From NCBI GenBank assembly GCA_965224605.1, contig CBDCZP010000004.1:62001-126000 (forward strand): 64,000 bases of DNA. The letters are read 5' to 3'. A program made the position numbers and the translations under genes. Below, in pieces: positions 9,229-17,496 of the stretch (positions are counted from its first letter, which is position 1; every line of letters starts with the position of its first letter). The DNA is from HyVt-477 sp965224605. Lineage in GTDB: Bacteria; Pseudomonadota; Gammaproteobacteria; Thiotrichales; Thiotrichaceae. The notes beneath the pieces are model-generated. The model worked only from the letters and a program-made list of their open reading frames with translations, made no database searches and was not told where the DNA came from.

Positions 9229-10127
9229 CAGTTTAAATCTGCGGGTAGGGGGTTAATTTTAGTGTGTGCATTTTGTTTCACATCGTCTTTTGCATTGTGT
9301 TTTGCATTGTCTTGTCCATTTCCTTGTGCACCCCAGAGTTTGCATAACGTTTCATGGTGCTGTTTTTCATTGAGGCTGCTGTAGAAAGTAATAGTGCCGA
9401 CTTTTTTCTCATTGCTTCCATCGGCTCTTGTATGTTGAATGTTATTTTGTTCTAGAATGCGCTGCAACTGTGTTGCCACGGGCTTTCCGGTGTCTAAAAT
9501 GGTGATTTCATCTCCTAATAGAGTTCTCATTTCGGCTAACAAAAAAGGGTAATGAGTACAGCCTAAAATAAGGGTGTCGACTTGCGCATCCACCATCTTC
9601 TGTGTGTACTTGCGAAGCAGCTGTATTGAATGCTCAACGTTGTTAGCGTCATGATTCTCGACAGCCTCCACCAGACCAGGGCAGGATTGTGCAACAATGG
9701 TACTATCTTTTGCATACAAGTCGATTAACTCCTGTAGGCGCTCGCTGTTGATGGTTCGATGAGTAGCAAGAATACCAATGATTTTGTTTCTACTTTGTTC
9801 TGCGGCGGGTTTAATAGCAGGTTCGACACCTACAACAGGAATATTAAGTTGCGCTCTTAAAAAACTGATAGCTTCTGTGGTAGCCGTGTTGCAGGCAACG
9901 ACCAACACTTTGATATTTTGAGTTAAAAGGAACTGGCTTAATTGCAGACTGCGTTGTTGAATAAAATCTACCGGTTTATCACCATAAGGCGCTTTAGCCG
10001 AGTCCGCTATATAAATAAGGTCTTCATGGGGTAATTGTTTCTGGATTTCTTTTAAGATTGAAATACCACCCACGCCGGAGTCGAAGATTCCGATGGGCGA
10101 TGATGATGGGAGACGTAGTTTTTTCAA
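9228..10127 (-). CDS. murI: glutamate racemase
   Basis: A 299-residue enzyme that interconverts L- and D-glutamate for peptidoglycan. It shows IGIFDSGVGGISILKEI, YIADSAKAPYGDK, the first catalytic cysteine in VVACNTATTEA and the second in LILGCTHYPFL. The C-terminus is extended by about 30 Lys/Asn/Asp-rich residues (GQDNAKHNAKDDVKQNAHTK) that are not part of the usual fold. It is followed directly by the AraC-type gene. Confidence 0.95.
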   Translation of the reverse strand: MKKLRLPSSSPIGIFDSGVGGISILKEIQKQLPHEDLIYIADSAKAPYGDKPVDFIQQRSLQLSQFLLTQNIKVLVVACNTATTEAISFLRAQLNIPVVGVEPAIKPAAEQSRNKIIGILATHRTINSERLQELIDLYAKDSTIVAQSCPGLVEAVENHDANNVEHSIQLLRKYTQKMVDAQVDTLILGCTHYPFLLAEMRTLLGDEITILDTGKPVATQLQRILEQNNIQHTRADGSNEKKVGTITFYSSLNEKQHHETLCKLWGAQGNGQDNAKHNAKDDVKQNAHTKINPLPADLN

Positions 10128-10244
10128 AGTCAGTAATTGCTAATAGTGTGGGAGAGGAGAGCTGCTTATAAATGTAGCCTGCGTTGAGGTACGAAACGCG
10201 GGGAACTTATCGATTTCTCGTGTTTCTCCTACAAGACACACATT

Positions 10245-12143
10245 CTAAATAGTCGCTAAATTCCCTTTAGACTGCAACCATGATTTGCGATCAGCTGCCC
10301 GTTTCTTGCCTAACAGTTTATCCATAAGGGCATCGGCTGCACCTTCATCATCAATATTGAGTTGAAGAAGTCGTCGAGTATCAGGATCCATCGTGGTTTC
10401 ACGGAGTTGCAAGGGATTCATCTCTCCTAATCCCTTGAAGCGTGTGACACTTATTTTACCGCGTTTTTTCTCAGCTTCAATGCGATCCAAAATAGCGACA
10501 CGTTCATCAGCATCAAGCGCATAGAAAATTTCTTTCCCCACATCAATGCGATACAAAGGAGGCATGGCGATAAATAAATGTCCGGCTTTTACAACAGGAC
10601 GGAAATGCTTAAGAAATAGGGCGCATATTAATGTTGCAATATGTGCGCCATCAGGATCAGCATCAGCAAGAATACATATCTTGCCATAACGAAGTTTGCT
10701 TAAGTCATCTTCTCCAGGGTCAACACCAATAGCAACTGAGATATCATGAATTTCTTGTGAACCTAAAACTTGATCTCGATGCACTTCCCAGGTATTCAGG
10801 ATTTTCCCGCGCAAAGGCATAATAGCCTGAAAATCGCGTGATCGTGCTTGCTTGGCAGAGCCACCCGCTGAATCTCCTTCCACCAAAAACAGTTCGGTTA
10901 AATTCAAATCCTGAGAAGCACAATCAGCCAGTTTGCCGGGTAAAGTCGGGCCACTGGTGACTTTTTTGCGAACAATTTTTTTACTGGCGCGTAATCGTTT
11001 TAAACCGTTGGCAATACAATGTTCAGCGAGTTTTTCGCCAATATCAGCATTTTGATTTAAAAATAGACTGAACGCATCTTTAGTAACACCTGCAACAAAA
11101 CTGGCAGCCTGACGAGAAGACAAACGTTCTTTGGTTTGCCCAGAGAATTGTGGTTCCTGCATTTTATAAGAGAGTACAAAACTGACTCTTTCCCAGACAT
11201 CATCCGGTGCCAGTTTTAAGCCACGAGGCAATAAAGAACGGAATTCACAAAACTCTCGTAACGCTTCAGTTACGCCAGTACGCAAACCATTGACATGCGT
11301 GCCGCCCTGAACGGTTGGGATCAGGTTGACATAGCTTTCCTGTACACAATCTCCACCTTCGGGCAGCCAGATAATGGCCGCATCAGCCGCTTCCTTTTCA
11401 CTGCTGAAGCTGGACATAAACGGAGTTTCAGGTAGTGTTTCAAATTCACTAACGGCTTCAATCAGATAGTCTTTTAGACCATCTTCGTAATACCACTCCG
11501 TTGTTTCCTGGTCAGTACCTTGTTTAGCCTCTTCAGTAAAGGTGATGCGTAGCCCAGGGCAAAGCACCGCCTTGGCACGTAAGATATGCAATAGCTTCTT
11601 AACAGAAAAGCGCACGCTATCAAAATACTGACTATCTGGCCAAAAGTGCAGGGTAGTGCCGGTGTTTTTCTTTCCCACCTTACCCATCACTTCAAGTTCA
11701 GAAGACTTATAGCCATCTTCAAAAACCATTTGATGCTCTTGCCCATCACGTTTAATACGCACTTCAAGACGTTTAGATAAACCGTTAACAACGGACACCC
11801 CCACACCGTGCAAACCACCAGAAAACTCATAGTTTTTGTCTGAAAATTTGCCACCCGCATGTAACGTCGCCAAAATCACCTCAACGCCCGGAACTTTCTT
11901 CTCAGGGTGTATATCAACGGGCATACCCCGACCATCATCCGTGACCGATACAGAGCCATCTATATACAGCGTAACGTCAATTTGCGAAGCATGACCAGCC
12001 AGCGCCTCATCAACACTGTTATCAATCACCTCTTGCGCGAGATGATTGGGGCGCGTCGTATCGGTATACATGCCGGGGCGCTTGCGGACGGGGTCAAGGC
12101 CACTCAGCACTTCAATGTCGGAGGCGTTATAATCTGTTGTCAT
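10245..12143 (-). CDS. parE: DNA topoisomerase IV subunit B
   Basis: A 632-residue type IIA topoisomerase ATPase subunit that pairs with ParC to decatenate chromosomes. GHKL ATPase motifs: VIDNSVDEALAGH and DDGRGMPVD, then GGLHGVGVSVVNGLS. Toprim motifs: LVEGDSAGGSAKQ and ILADADPDGAHIATL. The C-terminus has FKGLGEMNPLQL. The length fits ParE rather than GyrB (about 800), and LDPVRKRPGMYTD is typical. The open frame over 1.9 kb contrasts with the broken accessory genes in the window. Confidence 0.95.
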   Translation of the reverse strand: MTTDYNASDIEVLSGLDPVRKRPGMYTDTTRPNHLAQEVIDNSVDEALAGHASQIDVTLYIDGSVSVTDDGRGMPVDIHPEKKVPGVEVILATLHAGGKFSDKNYEFSGGLHGVGVSVVNGLSKRLEVRIKRDGQEHQMVFEDGYKSSELEVMGKVGKKNTGTTLHFWPDSQYFDSVRFSVKKLLHILRAKAVLCPGLRITFTEEAKQGTDQETTEWYYEDGLKDYLIEAVSEFETLPETPFMSSFSSEKEAADAAIIWLPEGGDCVQESYVNLIPTVQGGTHVNGLRTGVTEALREFCEFRSLLPRGLKLAPDDVWERVSFVLSYKMQEPQFSGQTKERLSSRQAASFVAGVTKDAFSLFLNQNADIGEKLAEHCIANGLKRLRASKKIVRKKVTSGPTLPGKLADCASQDLNLTELFLVEGDSAGGSAKQARSRDFQAIMPLRGKILNTWEVHRDQVLGSQEIHDISVAIGVDPGEDDLSKLRYGKICILADADPDGAHIATLICALFLKHFRPVVKAGHLFIAMPPLYRIDVGKEIFYALDADERVAILDRIEAEKKRGKISVTRFKGLGEMNPLQLRETTMDPDTRRLLQLNIDDEGAADALMDKLLGKKRAADRKSWLQSKGNLATI

Positions 12144-12280
12144 AGAAGAGTATTAAATCAGTAAAATCAAGTCTGATATTACCTGTAATGAGCGTGTACA
12201 GCTAGAGGAATTCTTCGCCTATCGTTCGCGTATAGCATGAAGTAATATCTTAGCTAATTACCATCCAGAAATACCCATTA

Positions 12281-12378
12281 TAAGGAGGGTAGGTCGGAAA
12301 AGCGTTAGCGTCTTCCGACAAAGCACAGCAAATTCAATCGTTGCCGGGTGGCGTTCCTTAACCGGCCTACACGACCTA
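12281..12378. repeat. palindromic intergenic element, GTAGGTCGG family
   Basis: Starts GGTAGGTCGGAAAAGCG and ends in CCGGCCTACACGACC, forming an imperfect hairpin with an asymmetric centre. It is related to the elements near 14700-14795 and 36342-36427 (shared outer TAGG(T/C)CGG and inner CCGACAA / TTG(C/T)CGG). It is a divergent copy. Confidence 0.6.
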
Positions 12379-12411
12379 CAGAGAGTTTTTTCCTAGGTAG
12401 GGTAGAGGGTT

Positions 12412-13284
12412 CTAAGCGGTCAGTAAATTGCTTAAAGTTCGGCGAAAGTCCTGTGCTAATTCAGCATTATTAGGCTCAAGCATATTAATAACATTAACCA
12501 CAAGCTCTTGAGCAGCGCCCTCTTTATAACTAGCATCTTGCTCTAAAATGGTAAACAACTGCTTCATTGCCTCTTCAAACTCATGTTCAGCCACATAACA
12601 AACGGCTAAATCGAAACGTGCGTCAAAGTTGTCAGGGTGATCGCCGACTTGTGCCAACAAATCCATTTTACCTGCTGTTTTAGCCGCCAAATCTTTAAAG
12701 GTAATCTGCCCAACCAAAGCACGACCCGTTTCTGATTCTTTATCTTTATCAGGTAACTTATTGAACAAGTCTTTAGCTTGATTCAGCAAACCGATATCCA
12801 ACATAATTTGAATCATATCCATCGCTATTCTTGTGTTGCCAGGATCAGATTGAATGGCAGCAGTTAATATCTGGATCGCTTCATCCGTATTCCCGGACAC
12901 ATGCTTCTCACGCGCCTTTAAGCGTGCCTCGTCCGATGCACGATAAATACCGTGGGTTTTAAACAATTCAGTCAATTCATGATCTTGCAACAAGCCCATC
13001 TCTTGATGAACCACTTCCCCCGATTTAAAAACCTTCACTGTTGGCACATTCGTAATATTGTAGTCGTCACGTAGCGTTGTCTCCATATCTACATCAATAC
13101 GCGCTAAAATAAATTGTCCAGCAAACTCTTTAGCAAAGGCAGACAAGCTATGTTCTAGCTGAATGGAACTGCTGATACTTGAACTCATAAACAAAGCAAA
13201 CACAGGCAAAGTGTAGGAGTTCTTTAAAACAACATCGTCAAAGTTACCTTGTGATACTTCAAAGTTATAAATATCGGTTGTCAT
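12412..13284 (-). CDS. CnoX/YbbN-like thioredoxin-TPR protein
   Basis: A 290-residue protein. The N-terminal 110 residues have a thioredoxin fold (ILARIDVDMETTLRDDYNI, TNVPTVKVFKSGEVV with the cis-Pro), followed by TPR-like helices and a C-terminal AQDFRRTLSNLL. The position of the usual CxxC reads FMSSSISSS, so the protein has no redox-active cysteines there, like E. coli CnoX (SxxC-type), which acts as a holdase feeding GroEL/DnaK. The chaperone role is inferred from the family. Confidence 0.8.
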   Translation of the reverse strand: MTTDIYNFEVSQGNFDDVVLKNSYTLPVFALFMSSSISSSIQLEHSLSAFAKEFAGQFILARIDVDMETTLRDDYNITNVPTVKVFKSGEVVHQEMGLLQDHELTELFKTHGIYRASDEARLKAREKHVSGNTDEAIQILTAAIQSDPGNTRIAMDMIQIMLDIGLLNQAKDLFNKLPDKDKESETGRALVGQITFKDLAAKTAGKMDLLAQVGDHPDNFDARFDLAVCYVAEHEFEEAMKQLFTILEQDASYKEGAAQELVVNVINMLEPNNAELAQDFRRTLSNLLTA

Positions 13285-13415
13285 GCATAGCGTCCTTGTT
13301 CATGTTTAGGAATTAAGTGCAGTATTATATCTTTATATGGCTCAATGAGTAGATACACCATTTAATTTATTGATGTTTATTATCCACCCCTTCTTCCCCC
13401 TAGGGGCGTGTGACC

Positions 13416-13496
13416 TTTGTAGGGTGTGCCGACGAAGGAGGCGCACCATGAATCAATAACTTACGGTGCGCCTCGTACCTCGGCACACCCTACAAA
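13416..13496. repeat. 81-bp palindromic element, GTAGGGTGTGCC family
   Basis: Near-perfect hairpin: the left arm TTTGTAGGGTGTGCCGA is mirrored by TCGGCACACCCTACAAA, with inner arms GGCGCACC / GGTGCGCC. The right flank (13511-13531) keeps a terminal repeat AATACTTGCAC and then TGAAGCTCACTTCC from a second repeat. A reverse-orientation copy is at 43127-43256. Confidence 0.8.
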
Positions 13497-13691
13497 TGAG
13501 ATTTTTCTTAATACTTGCACAAGTCTCTGAAGCTCACTTCCAGAAGTTGTTATACGTCGTCCGTTTGCGGTGGGTAGTTTATTTTTATTTGCACAGAAGA
13601 GACTGTGCCTCTTTGATTATTTCGGGGTGACAGCTAAAAGCTGTGAACCAATGATAGTGATAGCCAGAAAGAAATTAAGAATAGAATGAAA

Positions 13692-14102
13692 TTAATCTTT
13701 ATACGGATTAATAATAGAAACCCCTGTGGGCTTAAAATGACTAACATTACGGGTAGATACTGTTAGACCGTACTCCATAGCTGTGGCGGCTATCATCATG
13801 GCCGCATCTGATCTTCCCAATTCACCACAGAGCCTTCCCCAGCGTCTTGCAACAGGCGTAGAAAAAGGCAAAATTTGCTCAGCATAACTATTCAACAAGT
13901 TCTCTAACCAAGAGTTTAATTCGTTTGCAAATTCAGGATTCACTCGTTGCTGTTTTACGATGCCATTTTCAATTTCACCAATAGTGACAGCACTCAGAAA
14001 AACATCATCGGGCGAGAGCGAGCGAAACCAATTTACGACTTGTTTATTTCTTTTTTTACGACGTAACTCAGAAATAACCATAGTATCTAGCAAGTAAGAC
14101 AT
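13692..14102 (-). CDS. PIN-domain toxin (VapC/FitB type)
   Basis: A 136-residue ribonuclease-type toxin. The start ATG at 14102 overlaps the antitoxin stop (TAATG). PIN acidic residues: MSYLLDTMVISE (D), SAVTIGEIENGI (E), GELGRSDAAMMIAA (D) and a final VSTRNVSHFK. The likely role is mRNA or tRNA cleavage when released from its antitoxin. An alternative ATG six bases upstream (14108) would lie inside the antitoxin gene. Intact. Confidence 0.85.
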   Translation of the reverse strand: MSYLLDTMVISELRRKKRNKQVVNWFRSLSPDDVFLSAVTIGEIENGIVKQQRVNPEFANELNSWLENLLNSYAEQILPFSTPVARRWGRLCGELGRSDAAMMIAATAMEYGLTVSTRNVSHFKPTGVSIINPYKD

Positions 14103-14359
14103 TACCAAATGTCTCTTGGAGAGATATCTAAACGTTCAAATTCACCATCGTCTACCGGGATATTGAGCAAGTGCTCGGTAAATGAAGGGAGGTTTAATGA
14201 CAGTAGCTTTTTATATTGACAGAAATCATCAATAGATAAAACCACTGCTGCAGGGACACCTCTACGAGTGACAATCTGTGGGTCGCCAGTGCTTGCGGCA
14301 TTAACAACCTCACTAAACTTATTTTTTGCATCTTGTAATGCCCATTCTTTATTTTGCAT
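14102..14359 (-). CDS. Phd/YefM-type antitoxin
   Basis: An 85-residue antitoxin: WALQDAKNKFSEVVNAAS followed by GDPQIVTRRGVPAAVVLS is the classic Phd/YefM dimerisation and DNA-binding domain. The C-terminal 35 residues would wrap the PIN toxin. It is translationally coupled to the toxin and preceded by iterated repeats that probably serve as its operator. Confidence 0.87.
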   Translation of the reverse strand: MQNKEWALQDAKNKFSEVVNAASTGDPQIVTRRGVPAAVVLSIDDFCQYKKLLSLNLPSFTEHLLNIPVDDGEFERLDISPRDIW

Positions 14360-14368
14360 TGCCCTTCC

Positions 14369-14410
14369 TTAATCTAGCTGATTAATCTAGCTGATTAATC
14401 TAGCTAGATT
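14369..14410 (-). promoter_or_regulatory. iterated TTAATCTAGCTGA operator-like repeats
   Basis: TTAATCTAGCTGA occurs twice in tandem and a third copy runs into TTAATCTAGCTAGATT, which is palindromic around CTAG. The array lies 10 bp upstream of the Phd-type antitoxin start, the expected place for toxin-antitoxin autoregulation. Confidence 0.55.
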
Positions 14411-14649
14411 GTACCGCTTTCATATGGGTCATGCAAACAACCTACTAAGTTAAATGATCGCATTATTGTATTTAATGGCTCTTCTATAAACTTAACCTAC
14501 TGAAATAATATAAGTTCTTCACGAACTGACCAAGTTTTTTTCTATTGCCCGTAAGTTCATGTAAATACAGATCCGGCAAATCCAAATCCTGTGGATTTGT
14601 AGAGGCATTTAAACGACCTAGAATTATTTGTAACCTAGATTCATGGGCA

Positions 14650-14842
14650 GGGCTGTTCAATGCTACTGACTAGCCCTCCCAAAATAGGGTTTTATCTATG
14701 TTTCTGGTAGGTCGGATAAGGAACGCCATCCGACAAGATGCTGAATTCAAACTGTTTGTCGGATGGCGCTATCGCTTATCCGACCTACCAGAAACGTGTA
14801 TTGGTTACACTTGTACGATAAAAAGCTAGCATTGAACAGCCC
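14650..14842. mobile_element. nested palindromic MITE-like element
   Basis: Two concentric inverted repeats. The outer arms are GGGCTGTTCAATGCTA (14650-14665) and TAGCATTGAACAGCCC (14827-14842). The inner arms are perfect over 21 bp, starting GTTTCTGGTAGGTCGG (14700-14720) and ending CCGACCTACCAGAAAC (14775-14795), continuing through GCCATCCGACAA / TTGTCGGATGGC. The inner core belongs to the same family as 36342-36427 and 12281-12378. No gene fits. The bases 14411-14649 hold nothing I can support. Confidence 0.75.
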
Positions 14843-14954
14843 TGGATTCATGGGTGGCTTGAATAGCACCCTTACTGCCTTAGTCAGCTTCTGCATTAGC
14901 TTGTTTTTCGGTCTTATCTTGGGTATGGATGCTGATGTGTTTATCTCTTGGTGA

Positions 14955-16140
14955 CTGCTGATGCTTGGTTGATGGATAGCACAAGCCTGAAACACGTTTT
15001 CCGACTCGCTATCGCTCGTTCTAATAATTTAGCGAGCTAGCCAATTTTTTTAAAATTGGACTACTCGATTATTAAGTATGCTGTTGAGTACACCATTTCA
15101 GCAAAGCGTGAAATGGGTAGCTCACTAACGACTCGTTCCACTCGTTCTAATAATTGAGTCATCTATTTGCTATGGCAAATAGTGAGCTCACTAAATCCCG
15201 TTCATAAGTTGCCTTTAAGGGGGCTAGTACCCCCGGAAAGGTACATCGCTACATCTTCCGCAGGAAGTGTCGATGCTCGGTTGAGTCATAGCACAAGCCT
15301 GAAACACGTTTTCCGACTCGCTATCGCTCGTTCTAATAATTGAGCTCACTATTTGCTATGGCAAATAGTGAGCTCACTAAATCCCGTTCATAAGTTGCCT
15401 TTAAGGGGGCTAGTACCCCCGGAAAGGTACATCGCTACATCTTCCGCAGGAAGTGTCGATGCTCGGTTGAGTCATAGCACAAGCCTGAAACACGTTTTCC
15501 GACTCGCTATCGCTCGTTCTAATAATTGAGTACACCATTTCAGCAAAGCGTGAAATGGGTAGCTCACTAAATCCCGTTCATAAGTTGCCTTTAAGGGGGC
15601 TAGTACCCCCGGAAAGGTACATCGCTACATCTTCCGCAGGAAGTGTCGATGCTCGGTTGAGTCATAGCACAAGCCTGAAACACGTTTTCCGACTCGCTAT
15701 CGCTCGTTCTAATAATTGAGTACACCATTTCAGCAAAGCGTGAAATGGGTAGCTCACTAAATCCCGTTCATAAGTTGCCTTTAAGGGGGCTAGTACCCCC
15801 GGAAAGGTACATCGCTACATCTTCCGCAGGAAGTGTCGATGCTCGGTTGAGTCATAGCACAAGCCTGAAACACGTTTTCCGACTCGCTATCGCTCGTTCT
15901 AATAATTGAGTACACCATTTCAGCAAAGCGTGAAATGGGTAGCTCACTAAATCCCGTTCATAAGTTGCCTTTAAGGGGGCTAGTACCCCCGGAAAGGTAC
16001 ATCGCTACATCTTCCGCAGGAAGTGTCGATGCTCGGTTGAGTCATAGCACAAGCCTGAAACACGTTTTCCGACTCGCTATCGCTCGTTCTAATAATTGAG
16101 TACACCATTTCAGCAAAGCGTGAAATGGGTAGCTCACTAA
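14955..16140. repeat. 190-bp tandem repeat array abutting the CRISPR array
   Basis: Five head-to-tail units start at 15195, 15381, 15571, 15761 and 15951 (spacings 186, 190, 190, 190; the last ends at 16140). They are preceded by divergent partial copies from about 14955. Every unit begins ATCCCGTTCATAAGT, 15 nt of the CRISPR repeat, then carries a CCTTT-GGGGG-CTAGTA-CCCCC-AAAGG hairpin, a CTTCCGCAGGAAG hairpin inside CATCG/CGATG arms, GAAACACGTTTTCCGACTCG, and a final palindrome. The palindrome is CTCACTATTTGC/GCAAATAGTGAG in the first unit and CCATTTCA/TGAAATGG in the others. No convincing coding frame was found. Confidence 0.9.
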
Positions 16141-16827
16141 ATCCCGTTCATAAGTCCGGTCAGTTCGCACCAAAAGCTCTAATACGCGCCGTCAACTCAT
16201 CCTAATCATCCTGAGTTTTCATCCCGTTCATAAGTCCGGTCAGTTCGCACCACATTGTAAAAGGTGAATTCCAATGGAGCAGAGAAAGTTTTCATCCCGT
16301 TCATAAGTCCGGTCAGTTCGCACCCAAGCAGTGGGTAGCCAAATATTGAGCAGGTGAAGGACATGGCTAGCAAGAAGCTTCCGAGTTTTCATCCCGTTCA
16401 TAAGTCCGGTCAGTTCGCACCAGTATGATGACAACGAAGTATTACCTTCCATCTTTAACAGGTTTTCATCCCGTTCATAAGTCCGGTCAGTTCGCACCTA
16501 CACAGGATATTTAAACGTCATCAGCATGTACTTGGTGGTTTTCATCCCGTTCATAAGTCCGGTCAGTTCGCACCATGCCATCAATGCGATGGGAAAGACT
16601 GGGTGTACAAAAAGAACAAGTTTTCATCCCGTTCATAAGTCCGGTCAGTTCGCACCGCTGAAGCTGGAGAGGTAAGCTGAGCTTGCAAGGAGCTTTTGTT
16701 TTCATCCCGTTCATAAGTCCGGTCAGTTCGCACCCAAGACTCAGTCTGAGCATGGATTTAAGTGCACCTTTGCCTTAAAGAAGGACTTGCGTTTTCATCC
16801 CGTTCATAAGTCCGGTCAGTTCGCACC
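16141..16827 (-). CRISPR. CRISPR array, 9 repeats, 8 spacers
   Basis: The 37-bp repeat on the minus strand begins GGTGCGAACTGACCGG and ends GGGATGAAAAC, giving a crRNA 5' handle of ATGAAAAC. Plus-strand repeat copies: 16791-16827, 16698-16734, 16620-16656, 16538-16574, 16462-16498, 16385-16421, 16288-16324, 16215-16251, and a leader-distal copy at 16141-16171 whose last six bases are lost where the 190-bp tandem repeat begins. Spacers are 56, 41, 45, 39, 40, 60, 36 and 43 nt from the leader end. The handle sequence and the position downstream of cas2 place the leader to the right. Confidence 0.97.
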
Positions 16828-17207
16828 TGCCCCTTTGTAACCTTTTGATTCTAAAGGTTGAAAAAGGCTGTTTTCGGCGCGGGTCTGTTTTCTCATCCCA
16901 AGTCCTGTCAGTAGCATGTCAGTGGTGCGTGTTTTCCTTTTAAAATCAGTCTTCTGCGCGACTCTATCAGTTAACTTTAGTCTTATTTAATAGTATCAAT
17001 AACTTAGAATACTCTTTCAATAGTCTGTATTAGCTCAAAGAAGTTGCGCCGATAATAATCATTCTCAGTTAAGATTTTTCTTATATAAACGACTGTTTTT
17101 AGGAAGGTTTCATTATATCTCATTGTGATTAGATGGGCAAATATGTGGATTGTTGATGGCAGTAAGGTGAATATTAAATACGGCTAACGTTTACCTTCTT
17201 ATTACTT
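16828..17207 (-). promoter_or_regulatory. CRISPR leader with degenerate repeat
   Basis: An AT-rich 380-bp gap without a gene between cas2 and the first repeat. Bases 16887-16912 resemble a decayed repeat (plus strand GTTTTCTCATCCCAAGTCC then TGTCAGT), lacking the central GTTCAT of the intact repeat, 59 bp from repeat 1. A possible minus-strand promoter lies at 17020-16992: TTGAAA, 17 bp, GATACT. Confidence 0.65.
16992..17020 (-). promoter_or_regulatory. candidate sigma-70 promoter of the CRISPR array
   Basis: On the minus strand TTGAAA (5 of 6 to consensus -35) is followed after 17 bp by GATACT (4 of 6 to -10), about 165 bp upstream of the first repeat. No other clear match was found in the leader. 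Confidence 0.4.
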
Positions 17208-17489
17208 TTATAGCAGATGGTAGTCTCTGTTTGGGGTTAATGCCCCACGTCCATCTAGTAATATTTTCGGGGTATCTTTGTTGCATAAGCTGTAGTACCG
17301 AACATGATCTTCTTCCGGGGTTATGATGTTGGCTATTCTTTGCTGGAGTGTTTCTAGATCATTGGCATTTAGATGGCATTCAAATACGCTGTATTGTACC
17401 CGCTGTCCAAAATTTTCTAATTGAATGGCTACTTGTCGAAGTCGTTTTCGATCGGCTACATCAAAGCAGATGATATAAAAATTTCTCAT
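17208..17489 (-). CDS. cas2: CRISPR-associated Cas2 (second copy)
   Basis: A 93-residue Cas2: MRNFYIICFDVADRKRLRQV (first beta strand with the conserved Asp), GQRVQYSVFECHL, and RYYSLCNKDTPKILLDGRG. The start chosen is the ATG at 17489, 7 bp after the stop of the first cas2, because upstream in-frame codons lie inside that gene. Cas2 dimers bridge two Cas1 dimers in spacer integration. It is only moderately similar to its neighbour, so this is an old duplication or a heterodimer partner rather than a recent copy. Confidence 0.92.
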   Translation of the reverse strand: MRNFYIICFDVADRKRLRQVAIQLENFGQRVQYSVFECHLNANDLETLQQRIANIITPEEDHVRYYSLCNKDTPKILLDGRGALTPNRDYHLL

Positions 17490-17496
17490 GCTTTTT

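Noticed and set aside
14747..14995. Open frames on both strands over the palindromic element near 14.8 kb
   Set aside because: They run through a perfect hairpin and the start of the tandem repeats and encode nothing recognisable.
16240..16753. Minus-strand open frames across the CRISPR array (repeated CELTGLMNGMKT and RTDRTYERDEN peptides)
   Set aside because: These peptides are translations of the CRISPR repeat in different frames; no start, ribosome site or family supports a protein.
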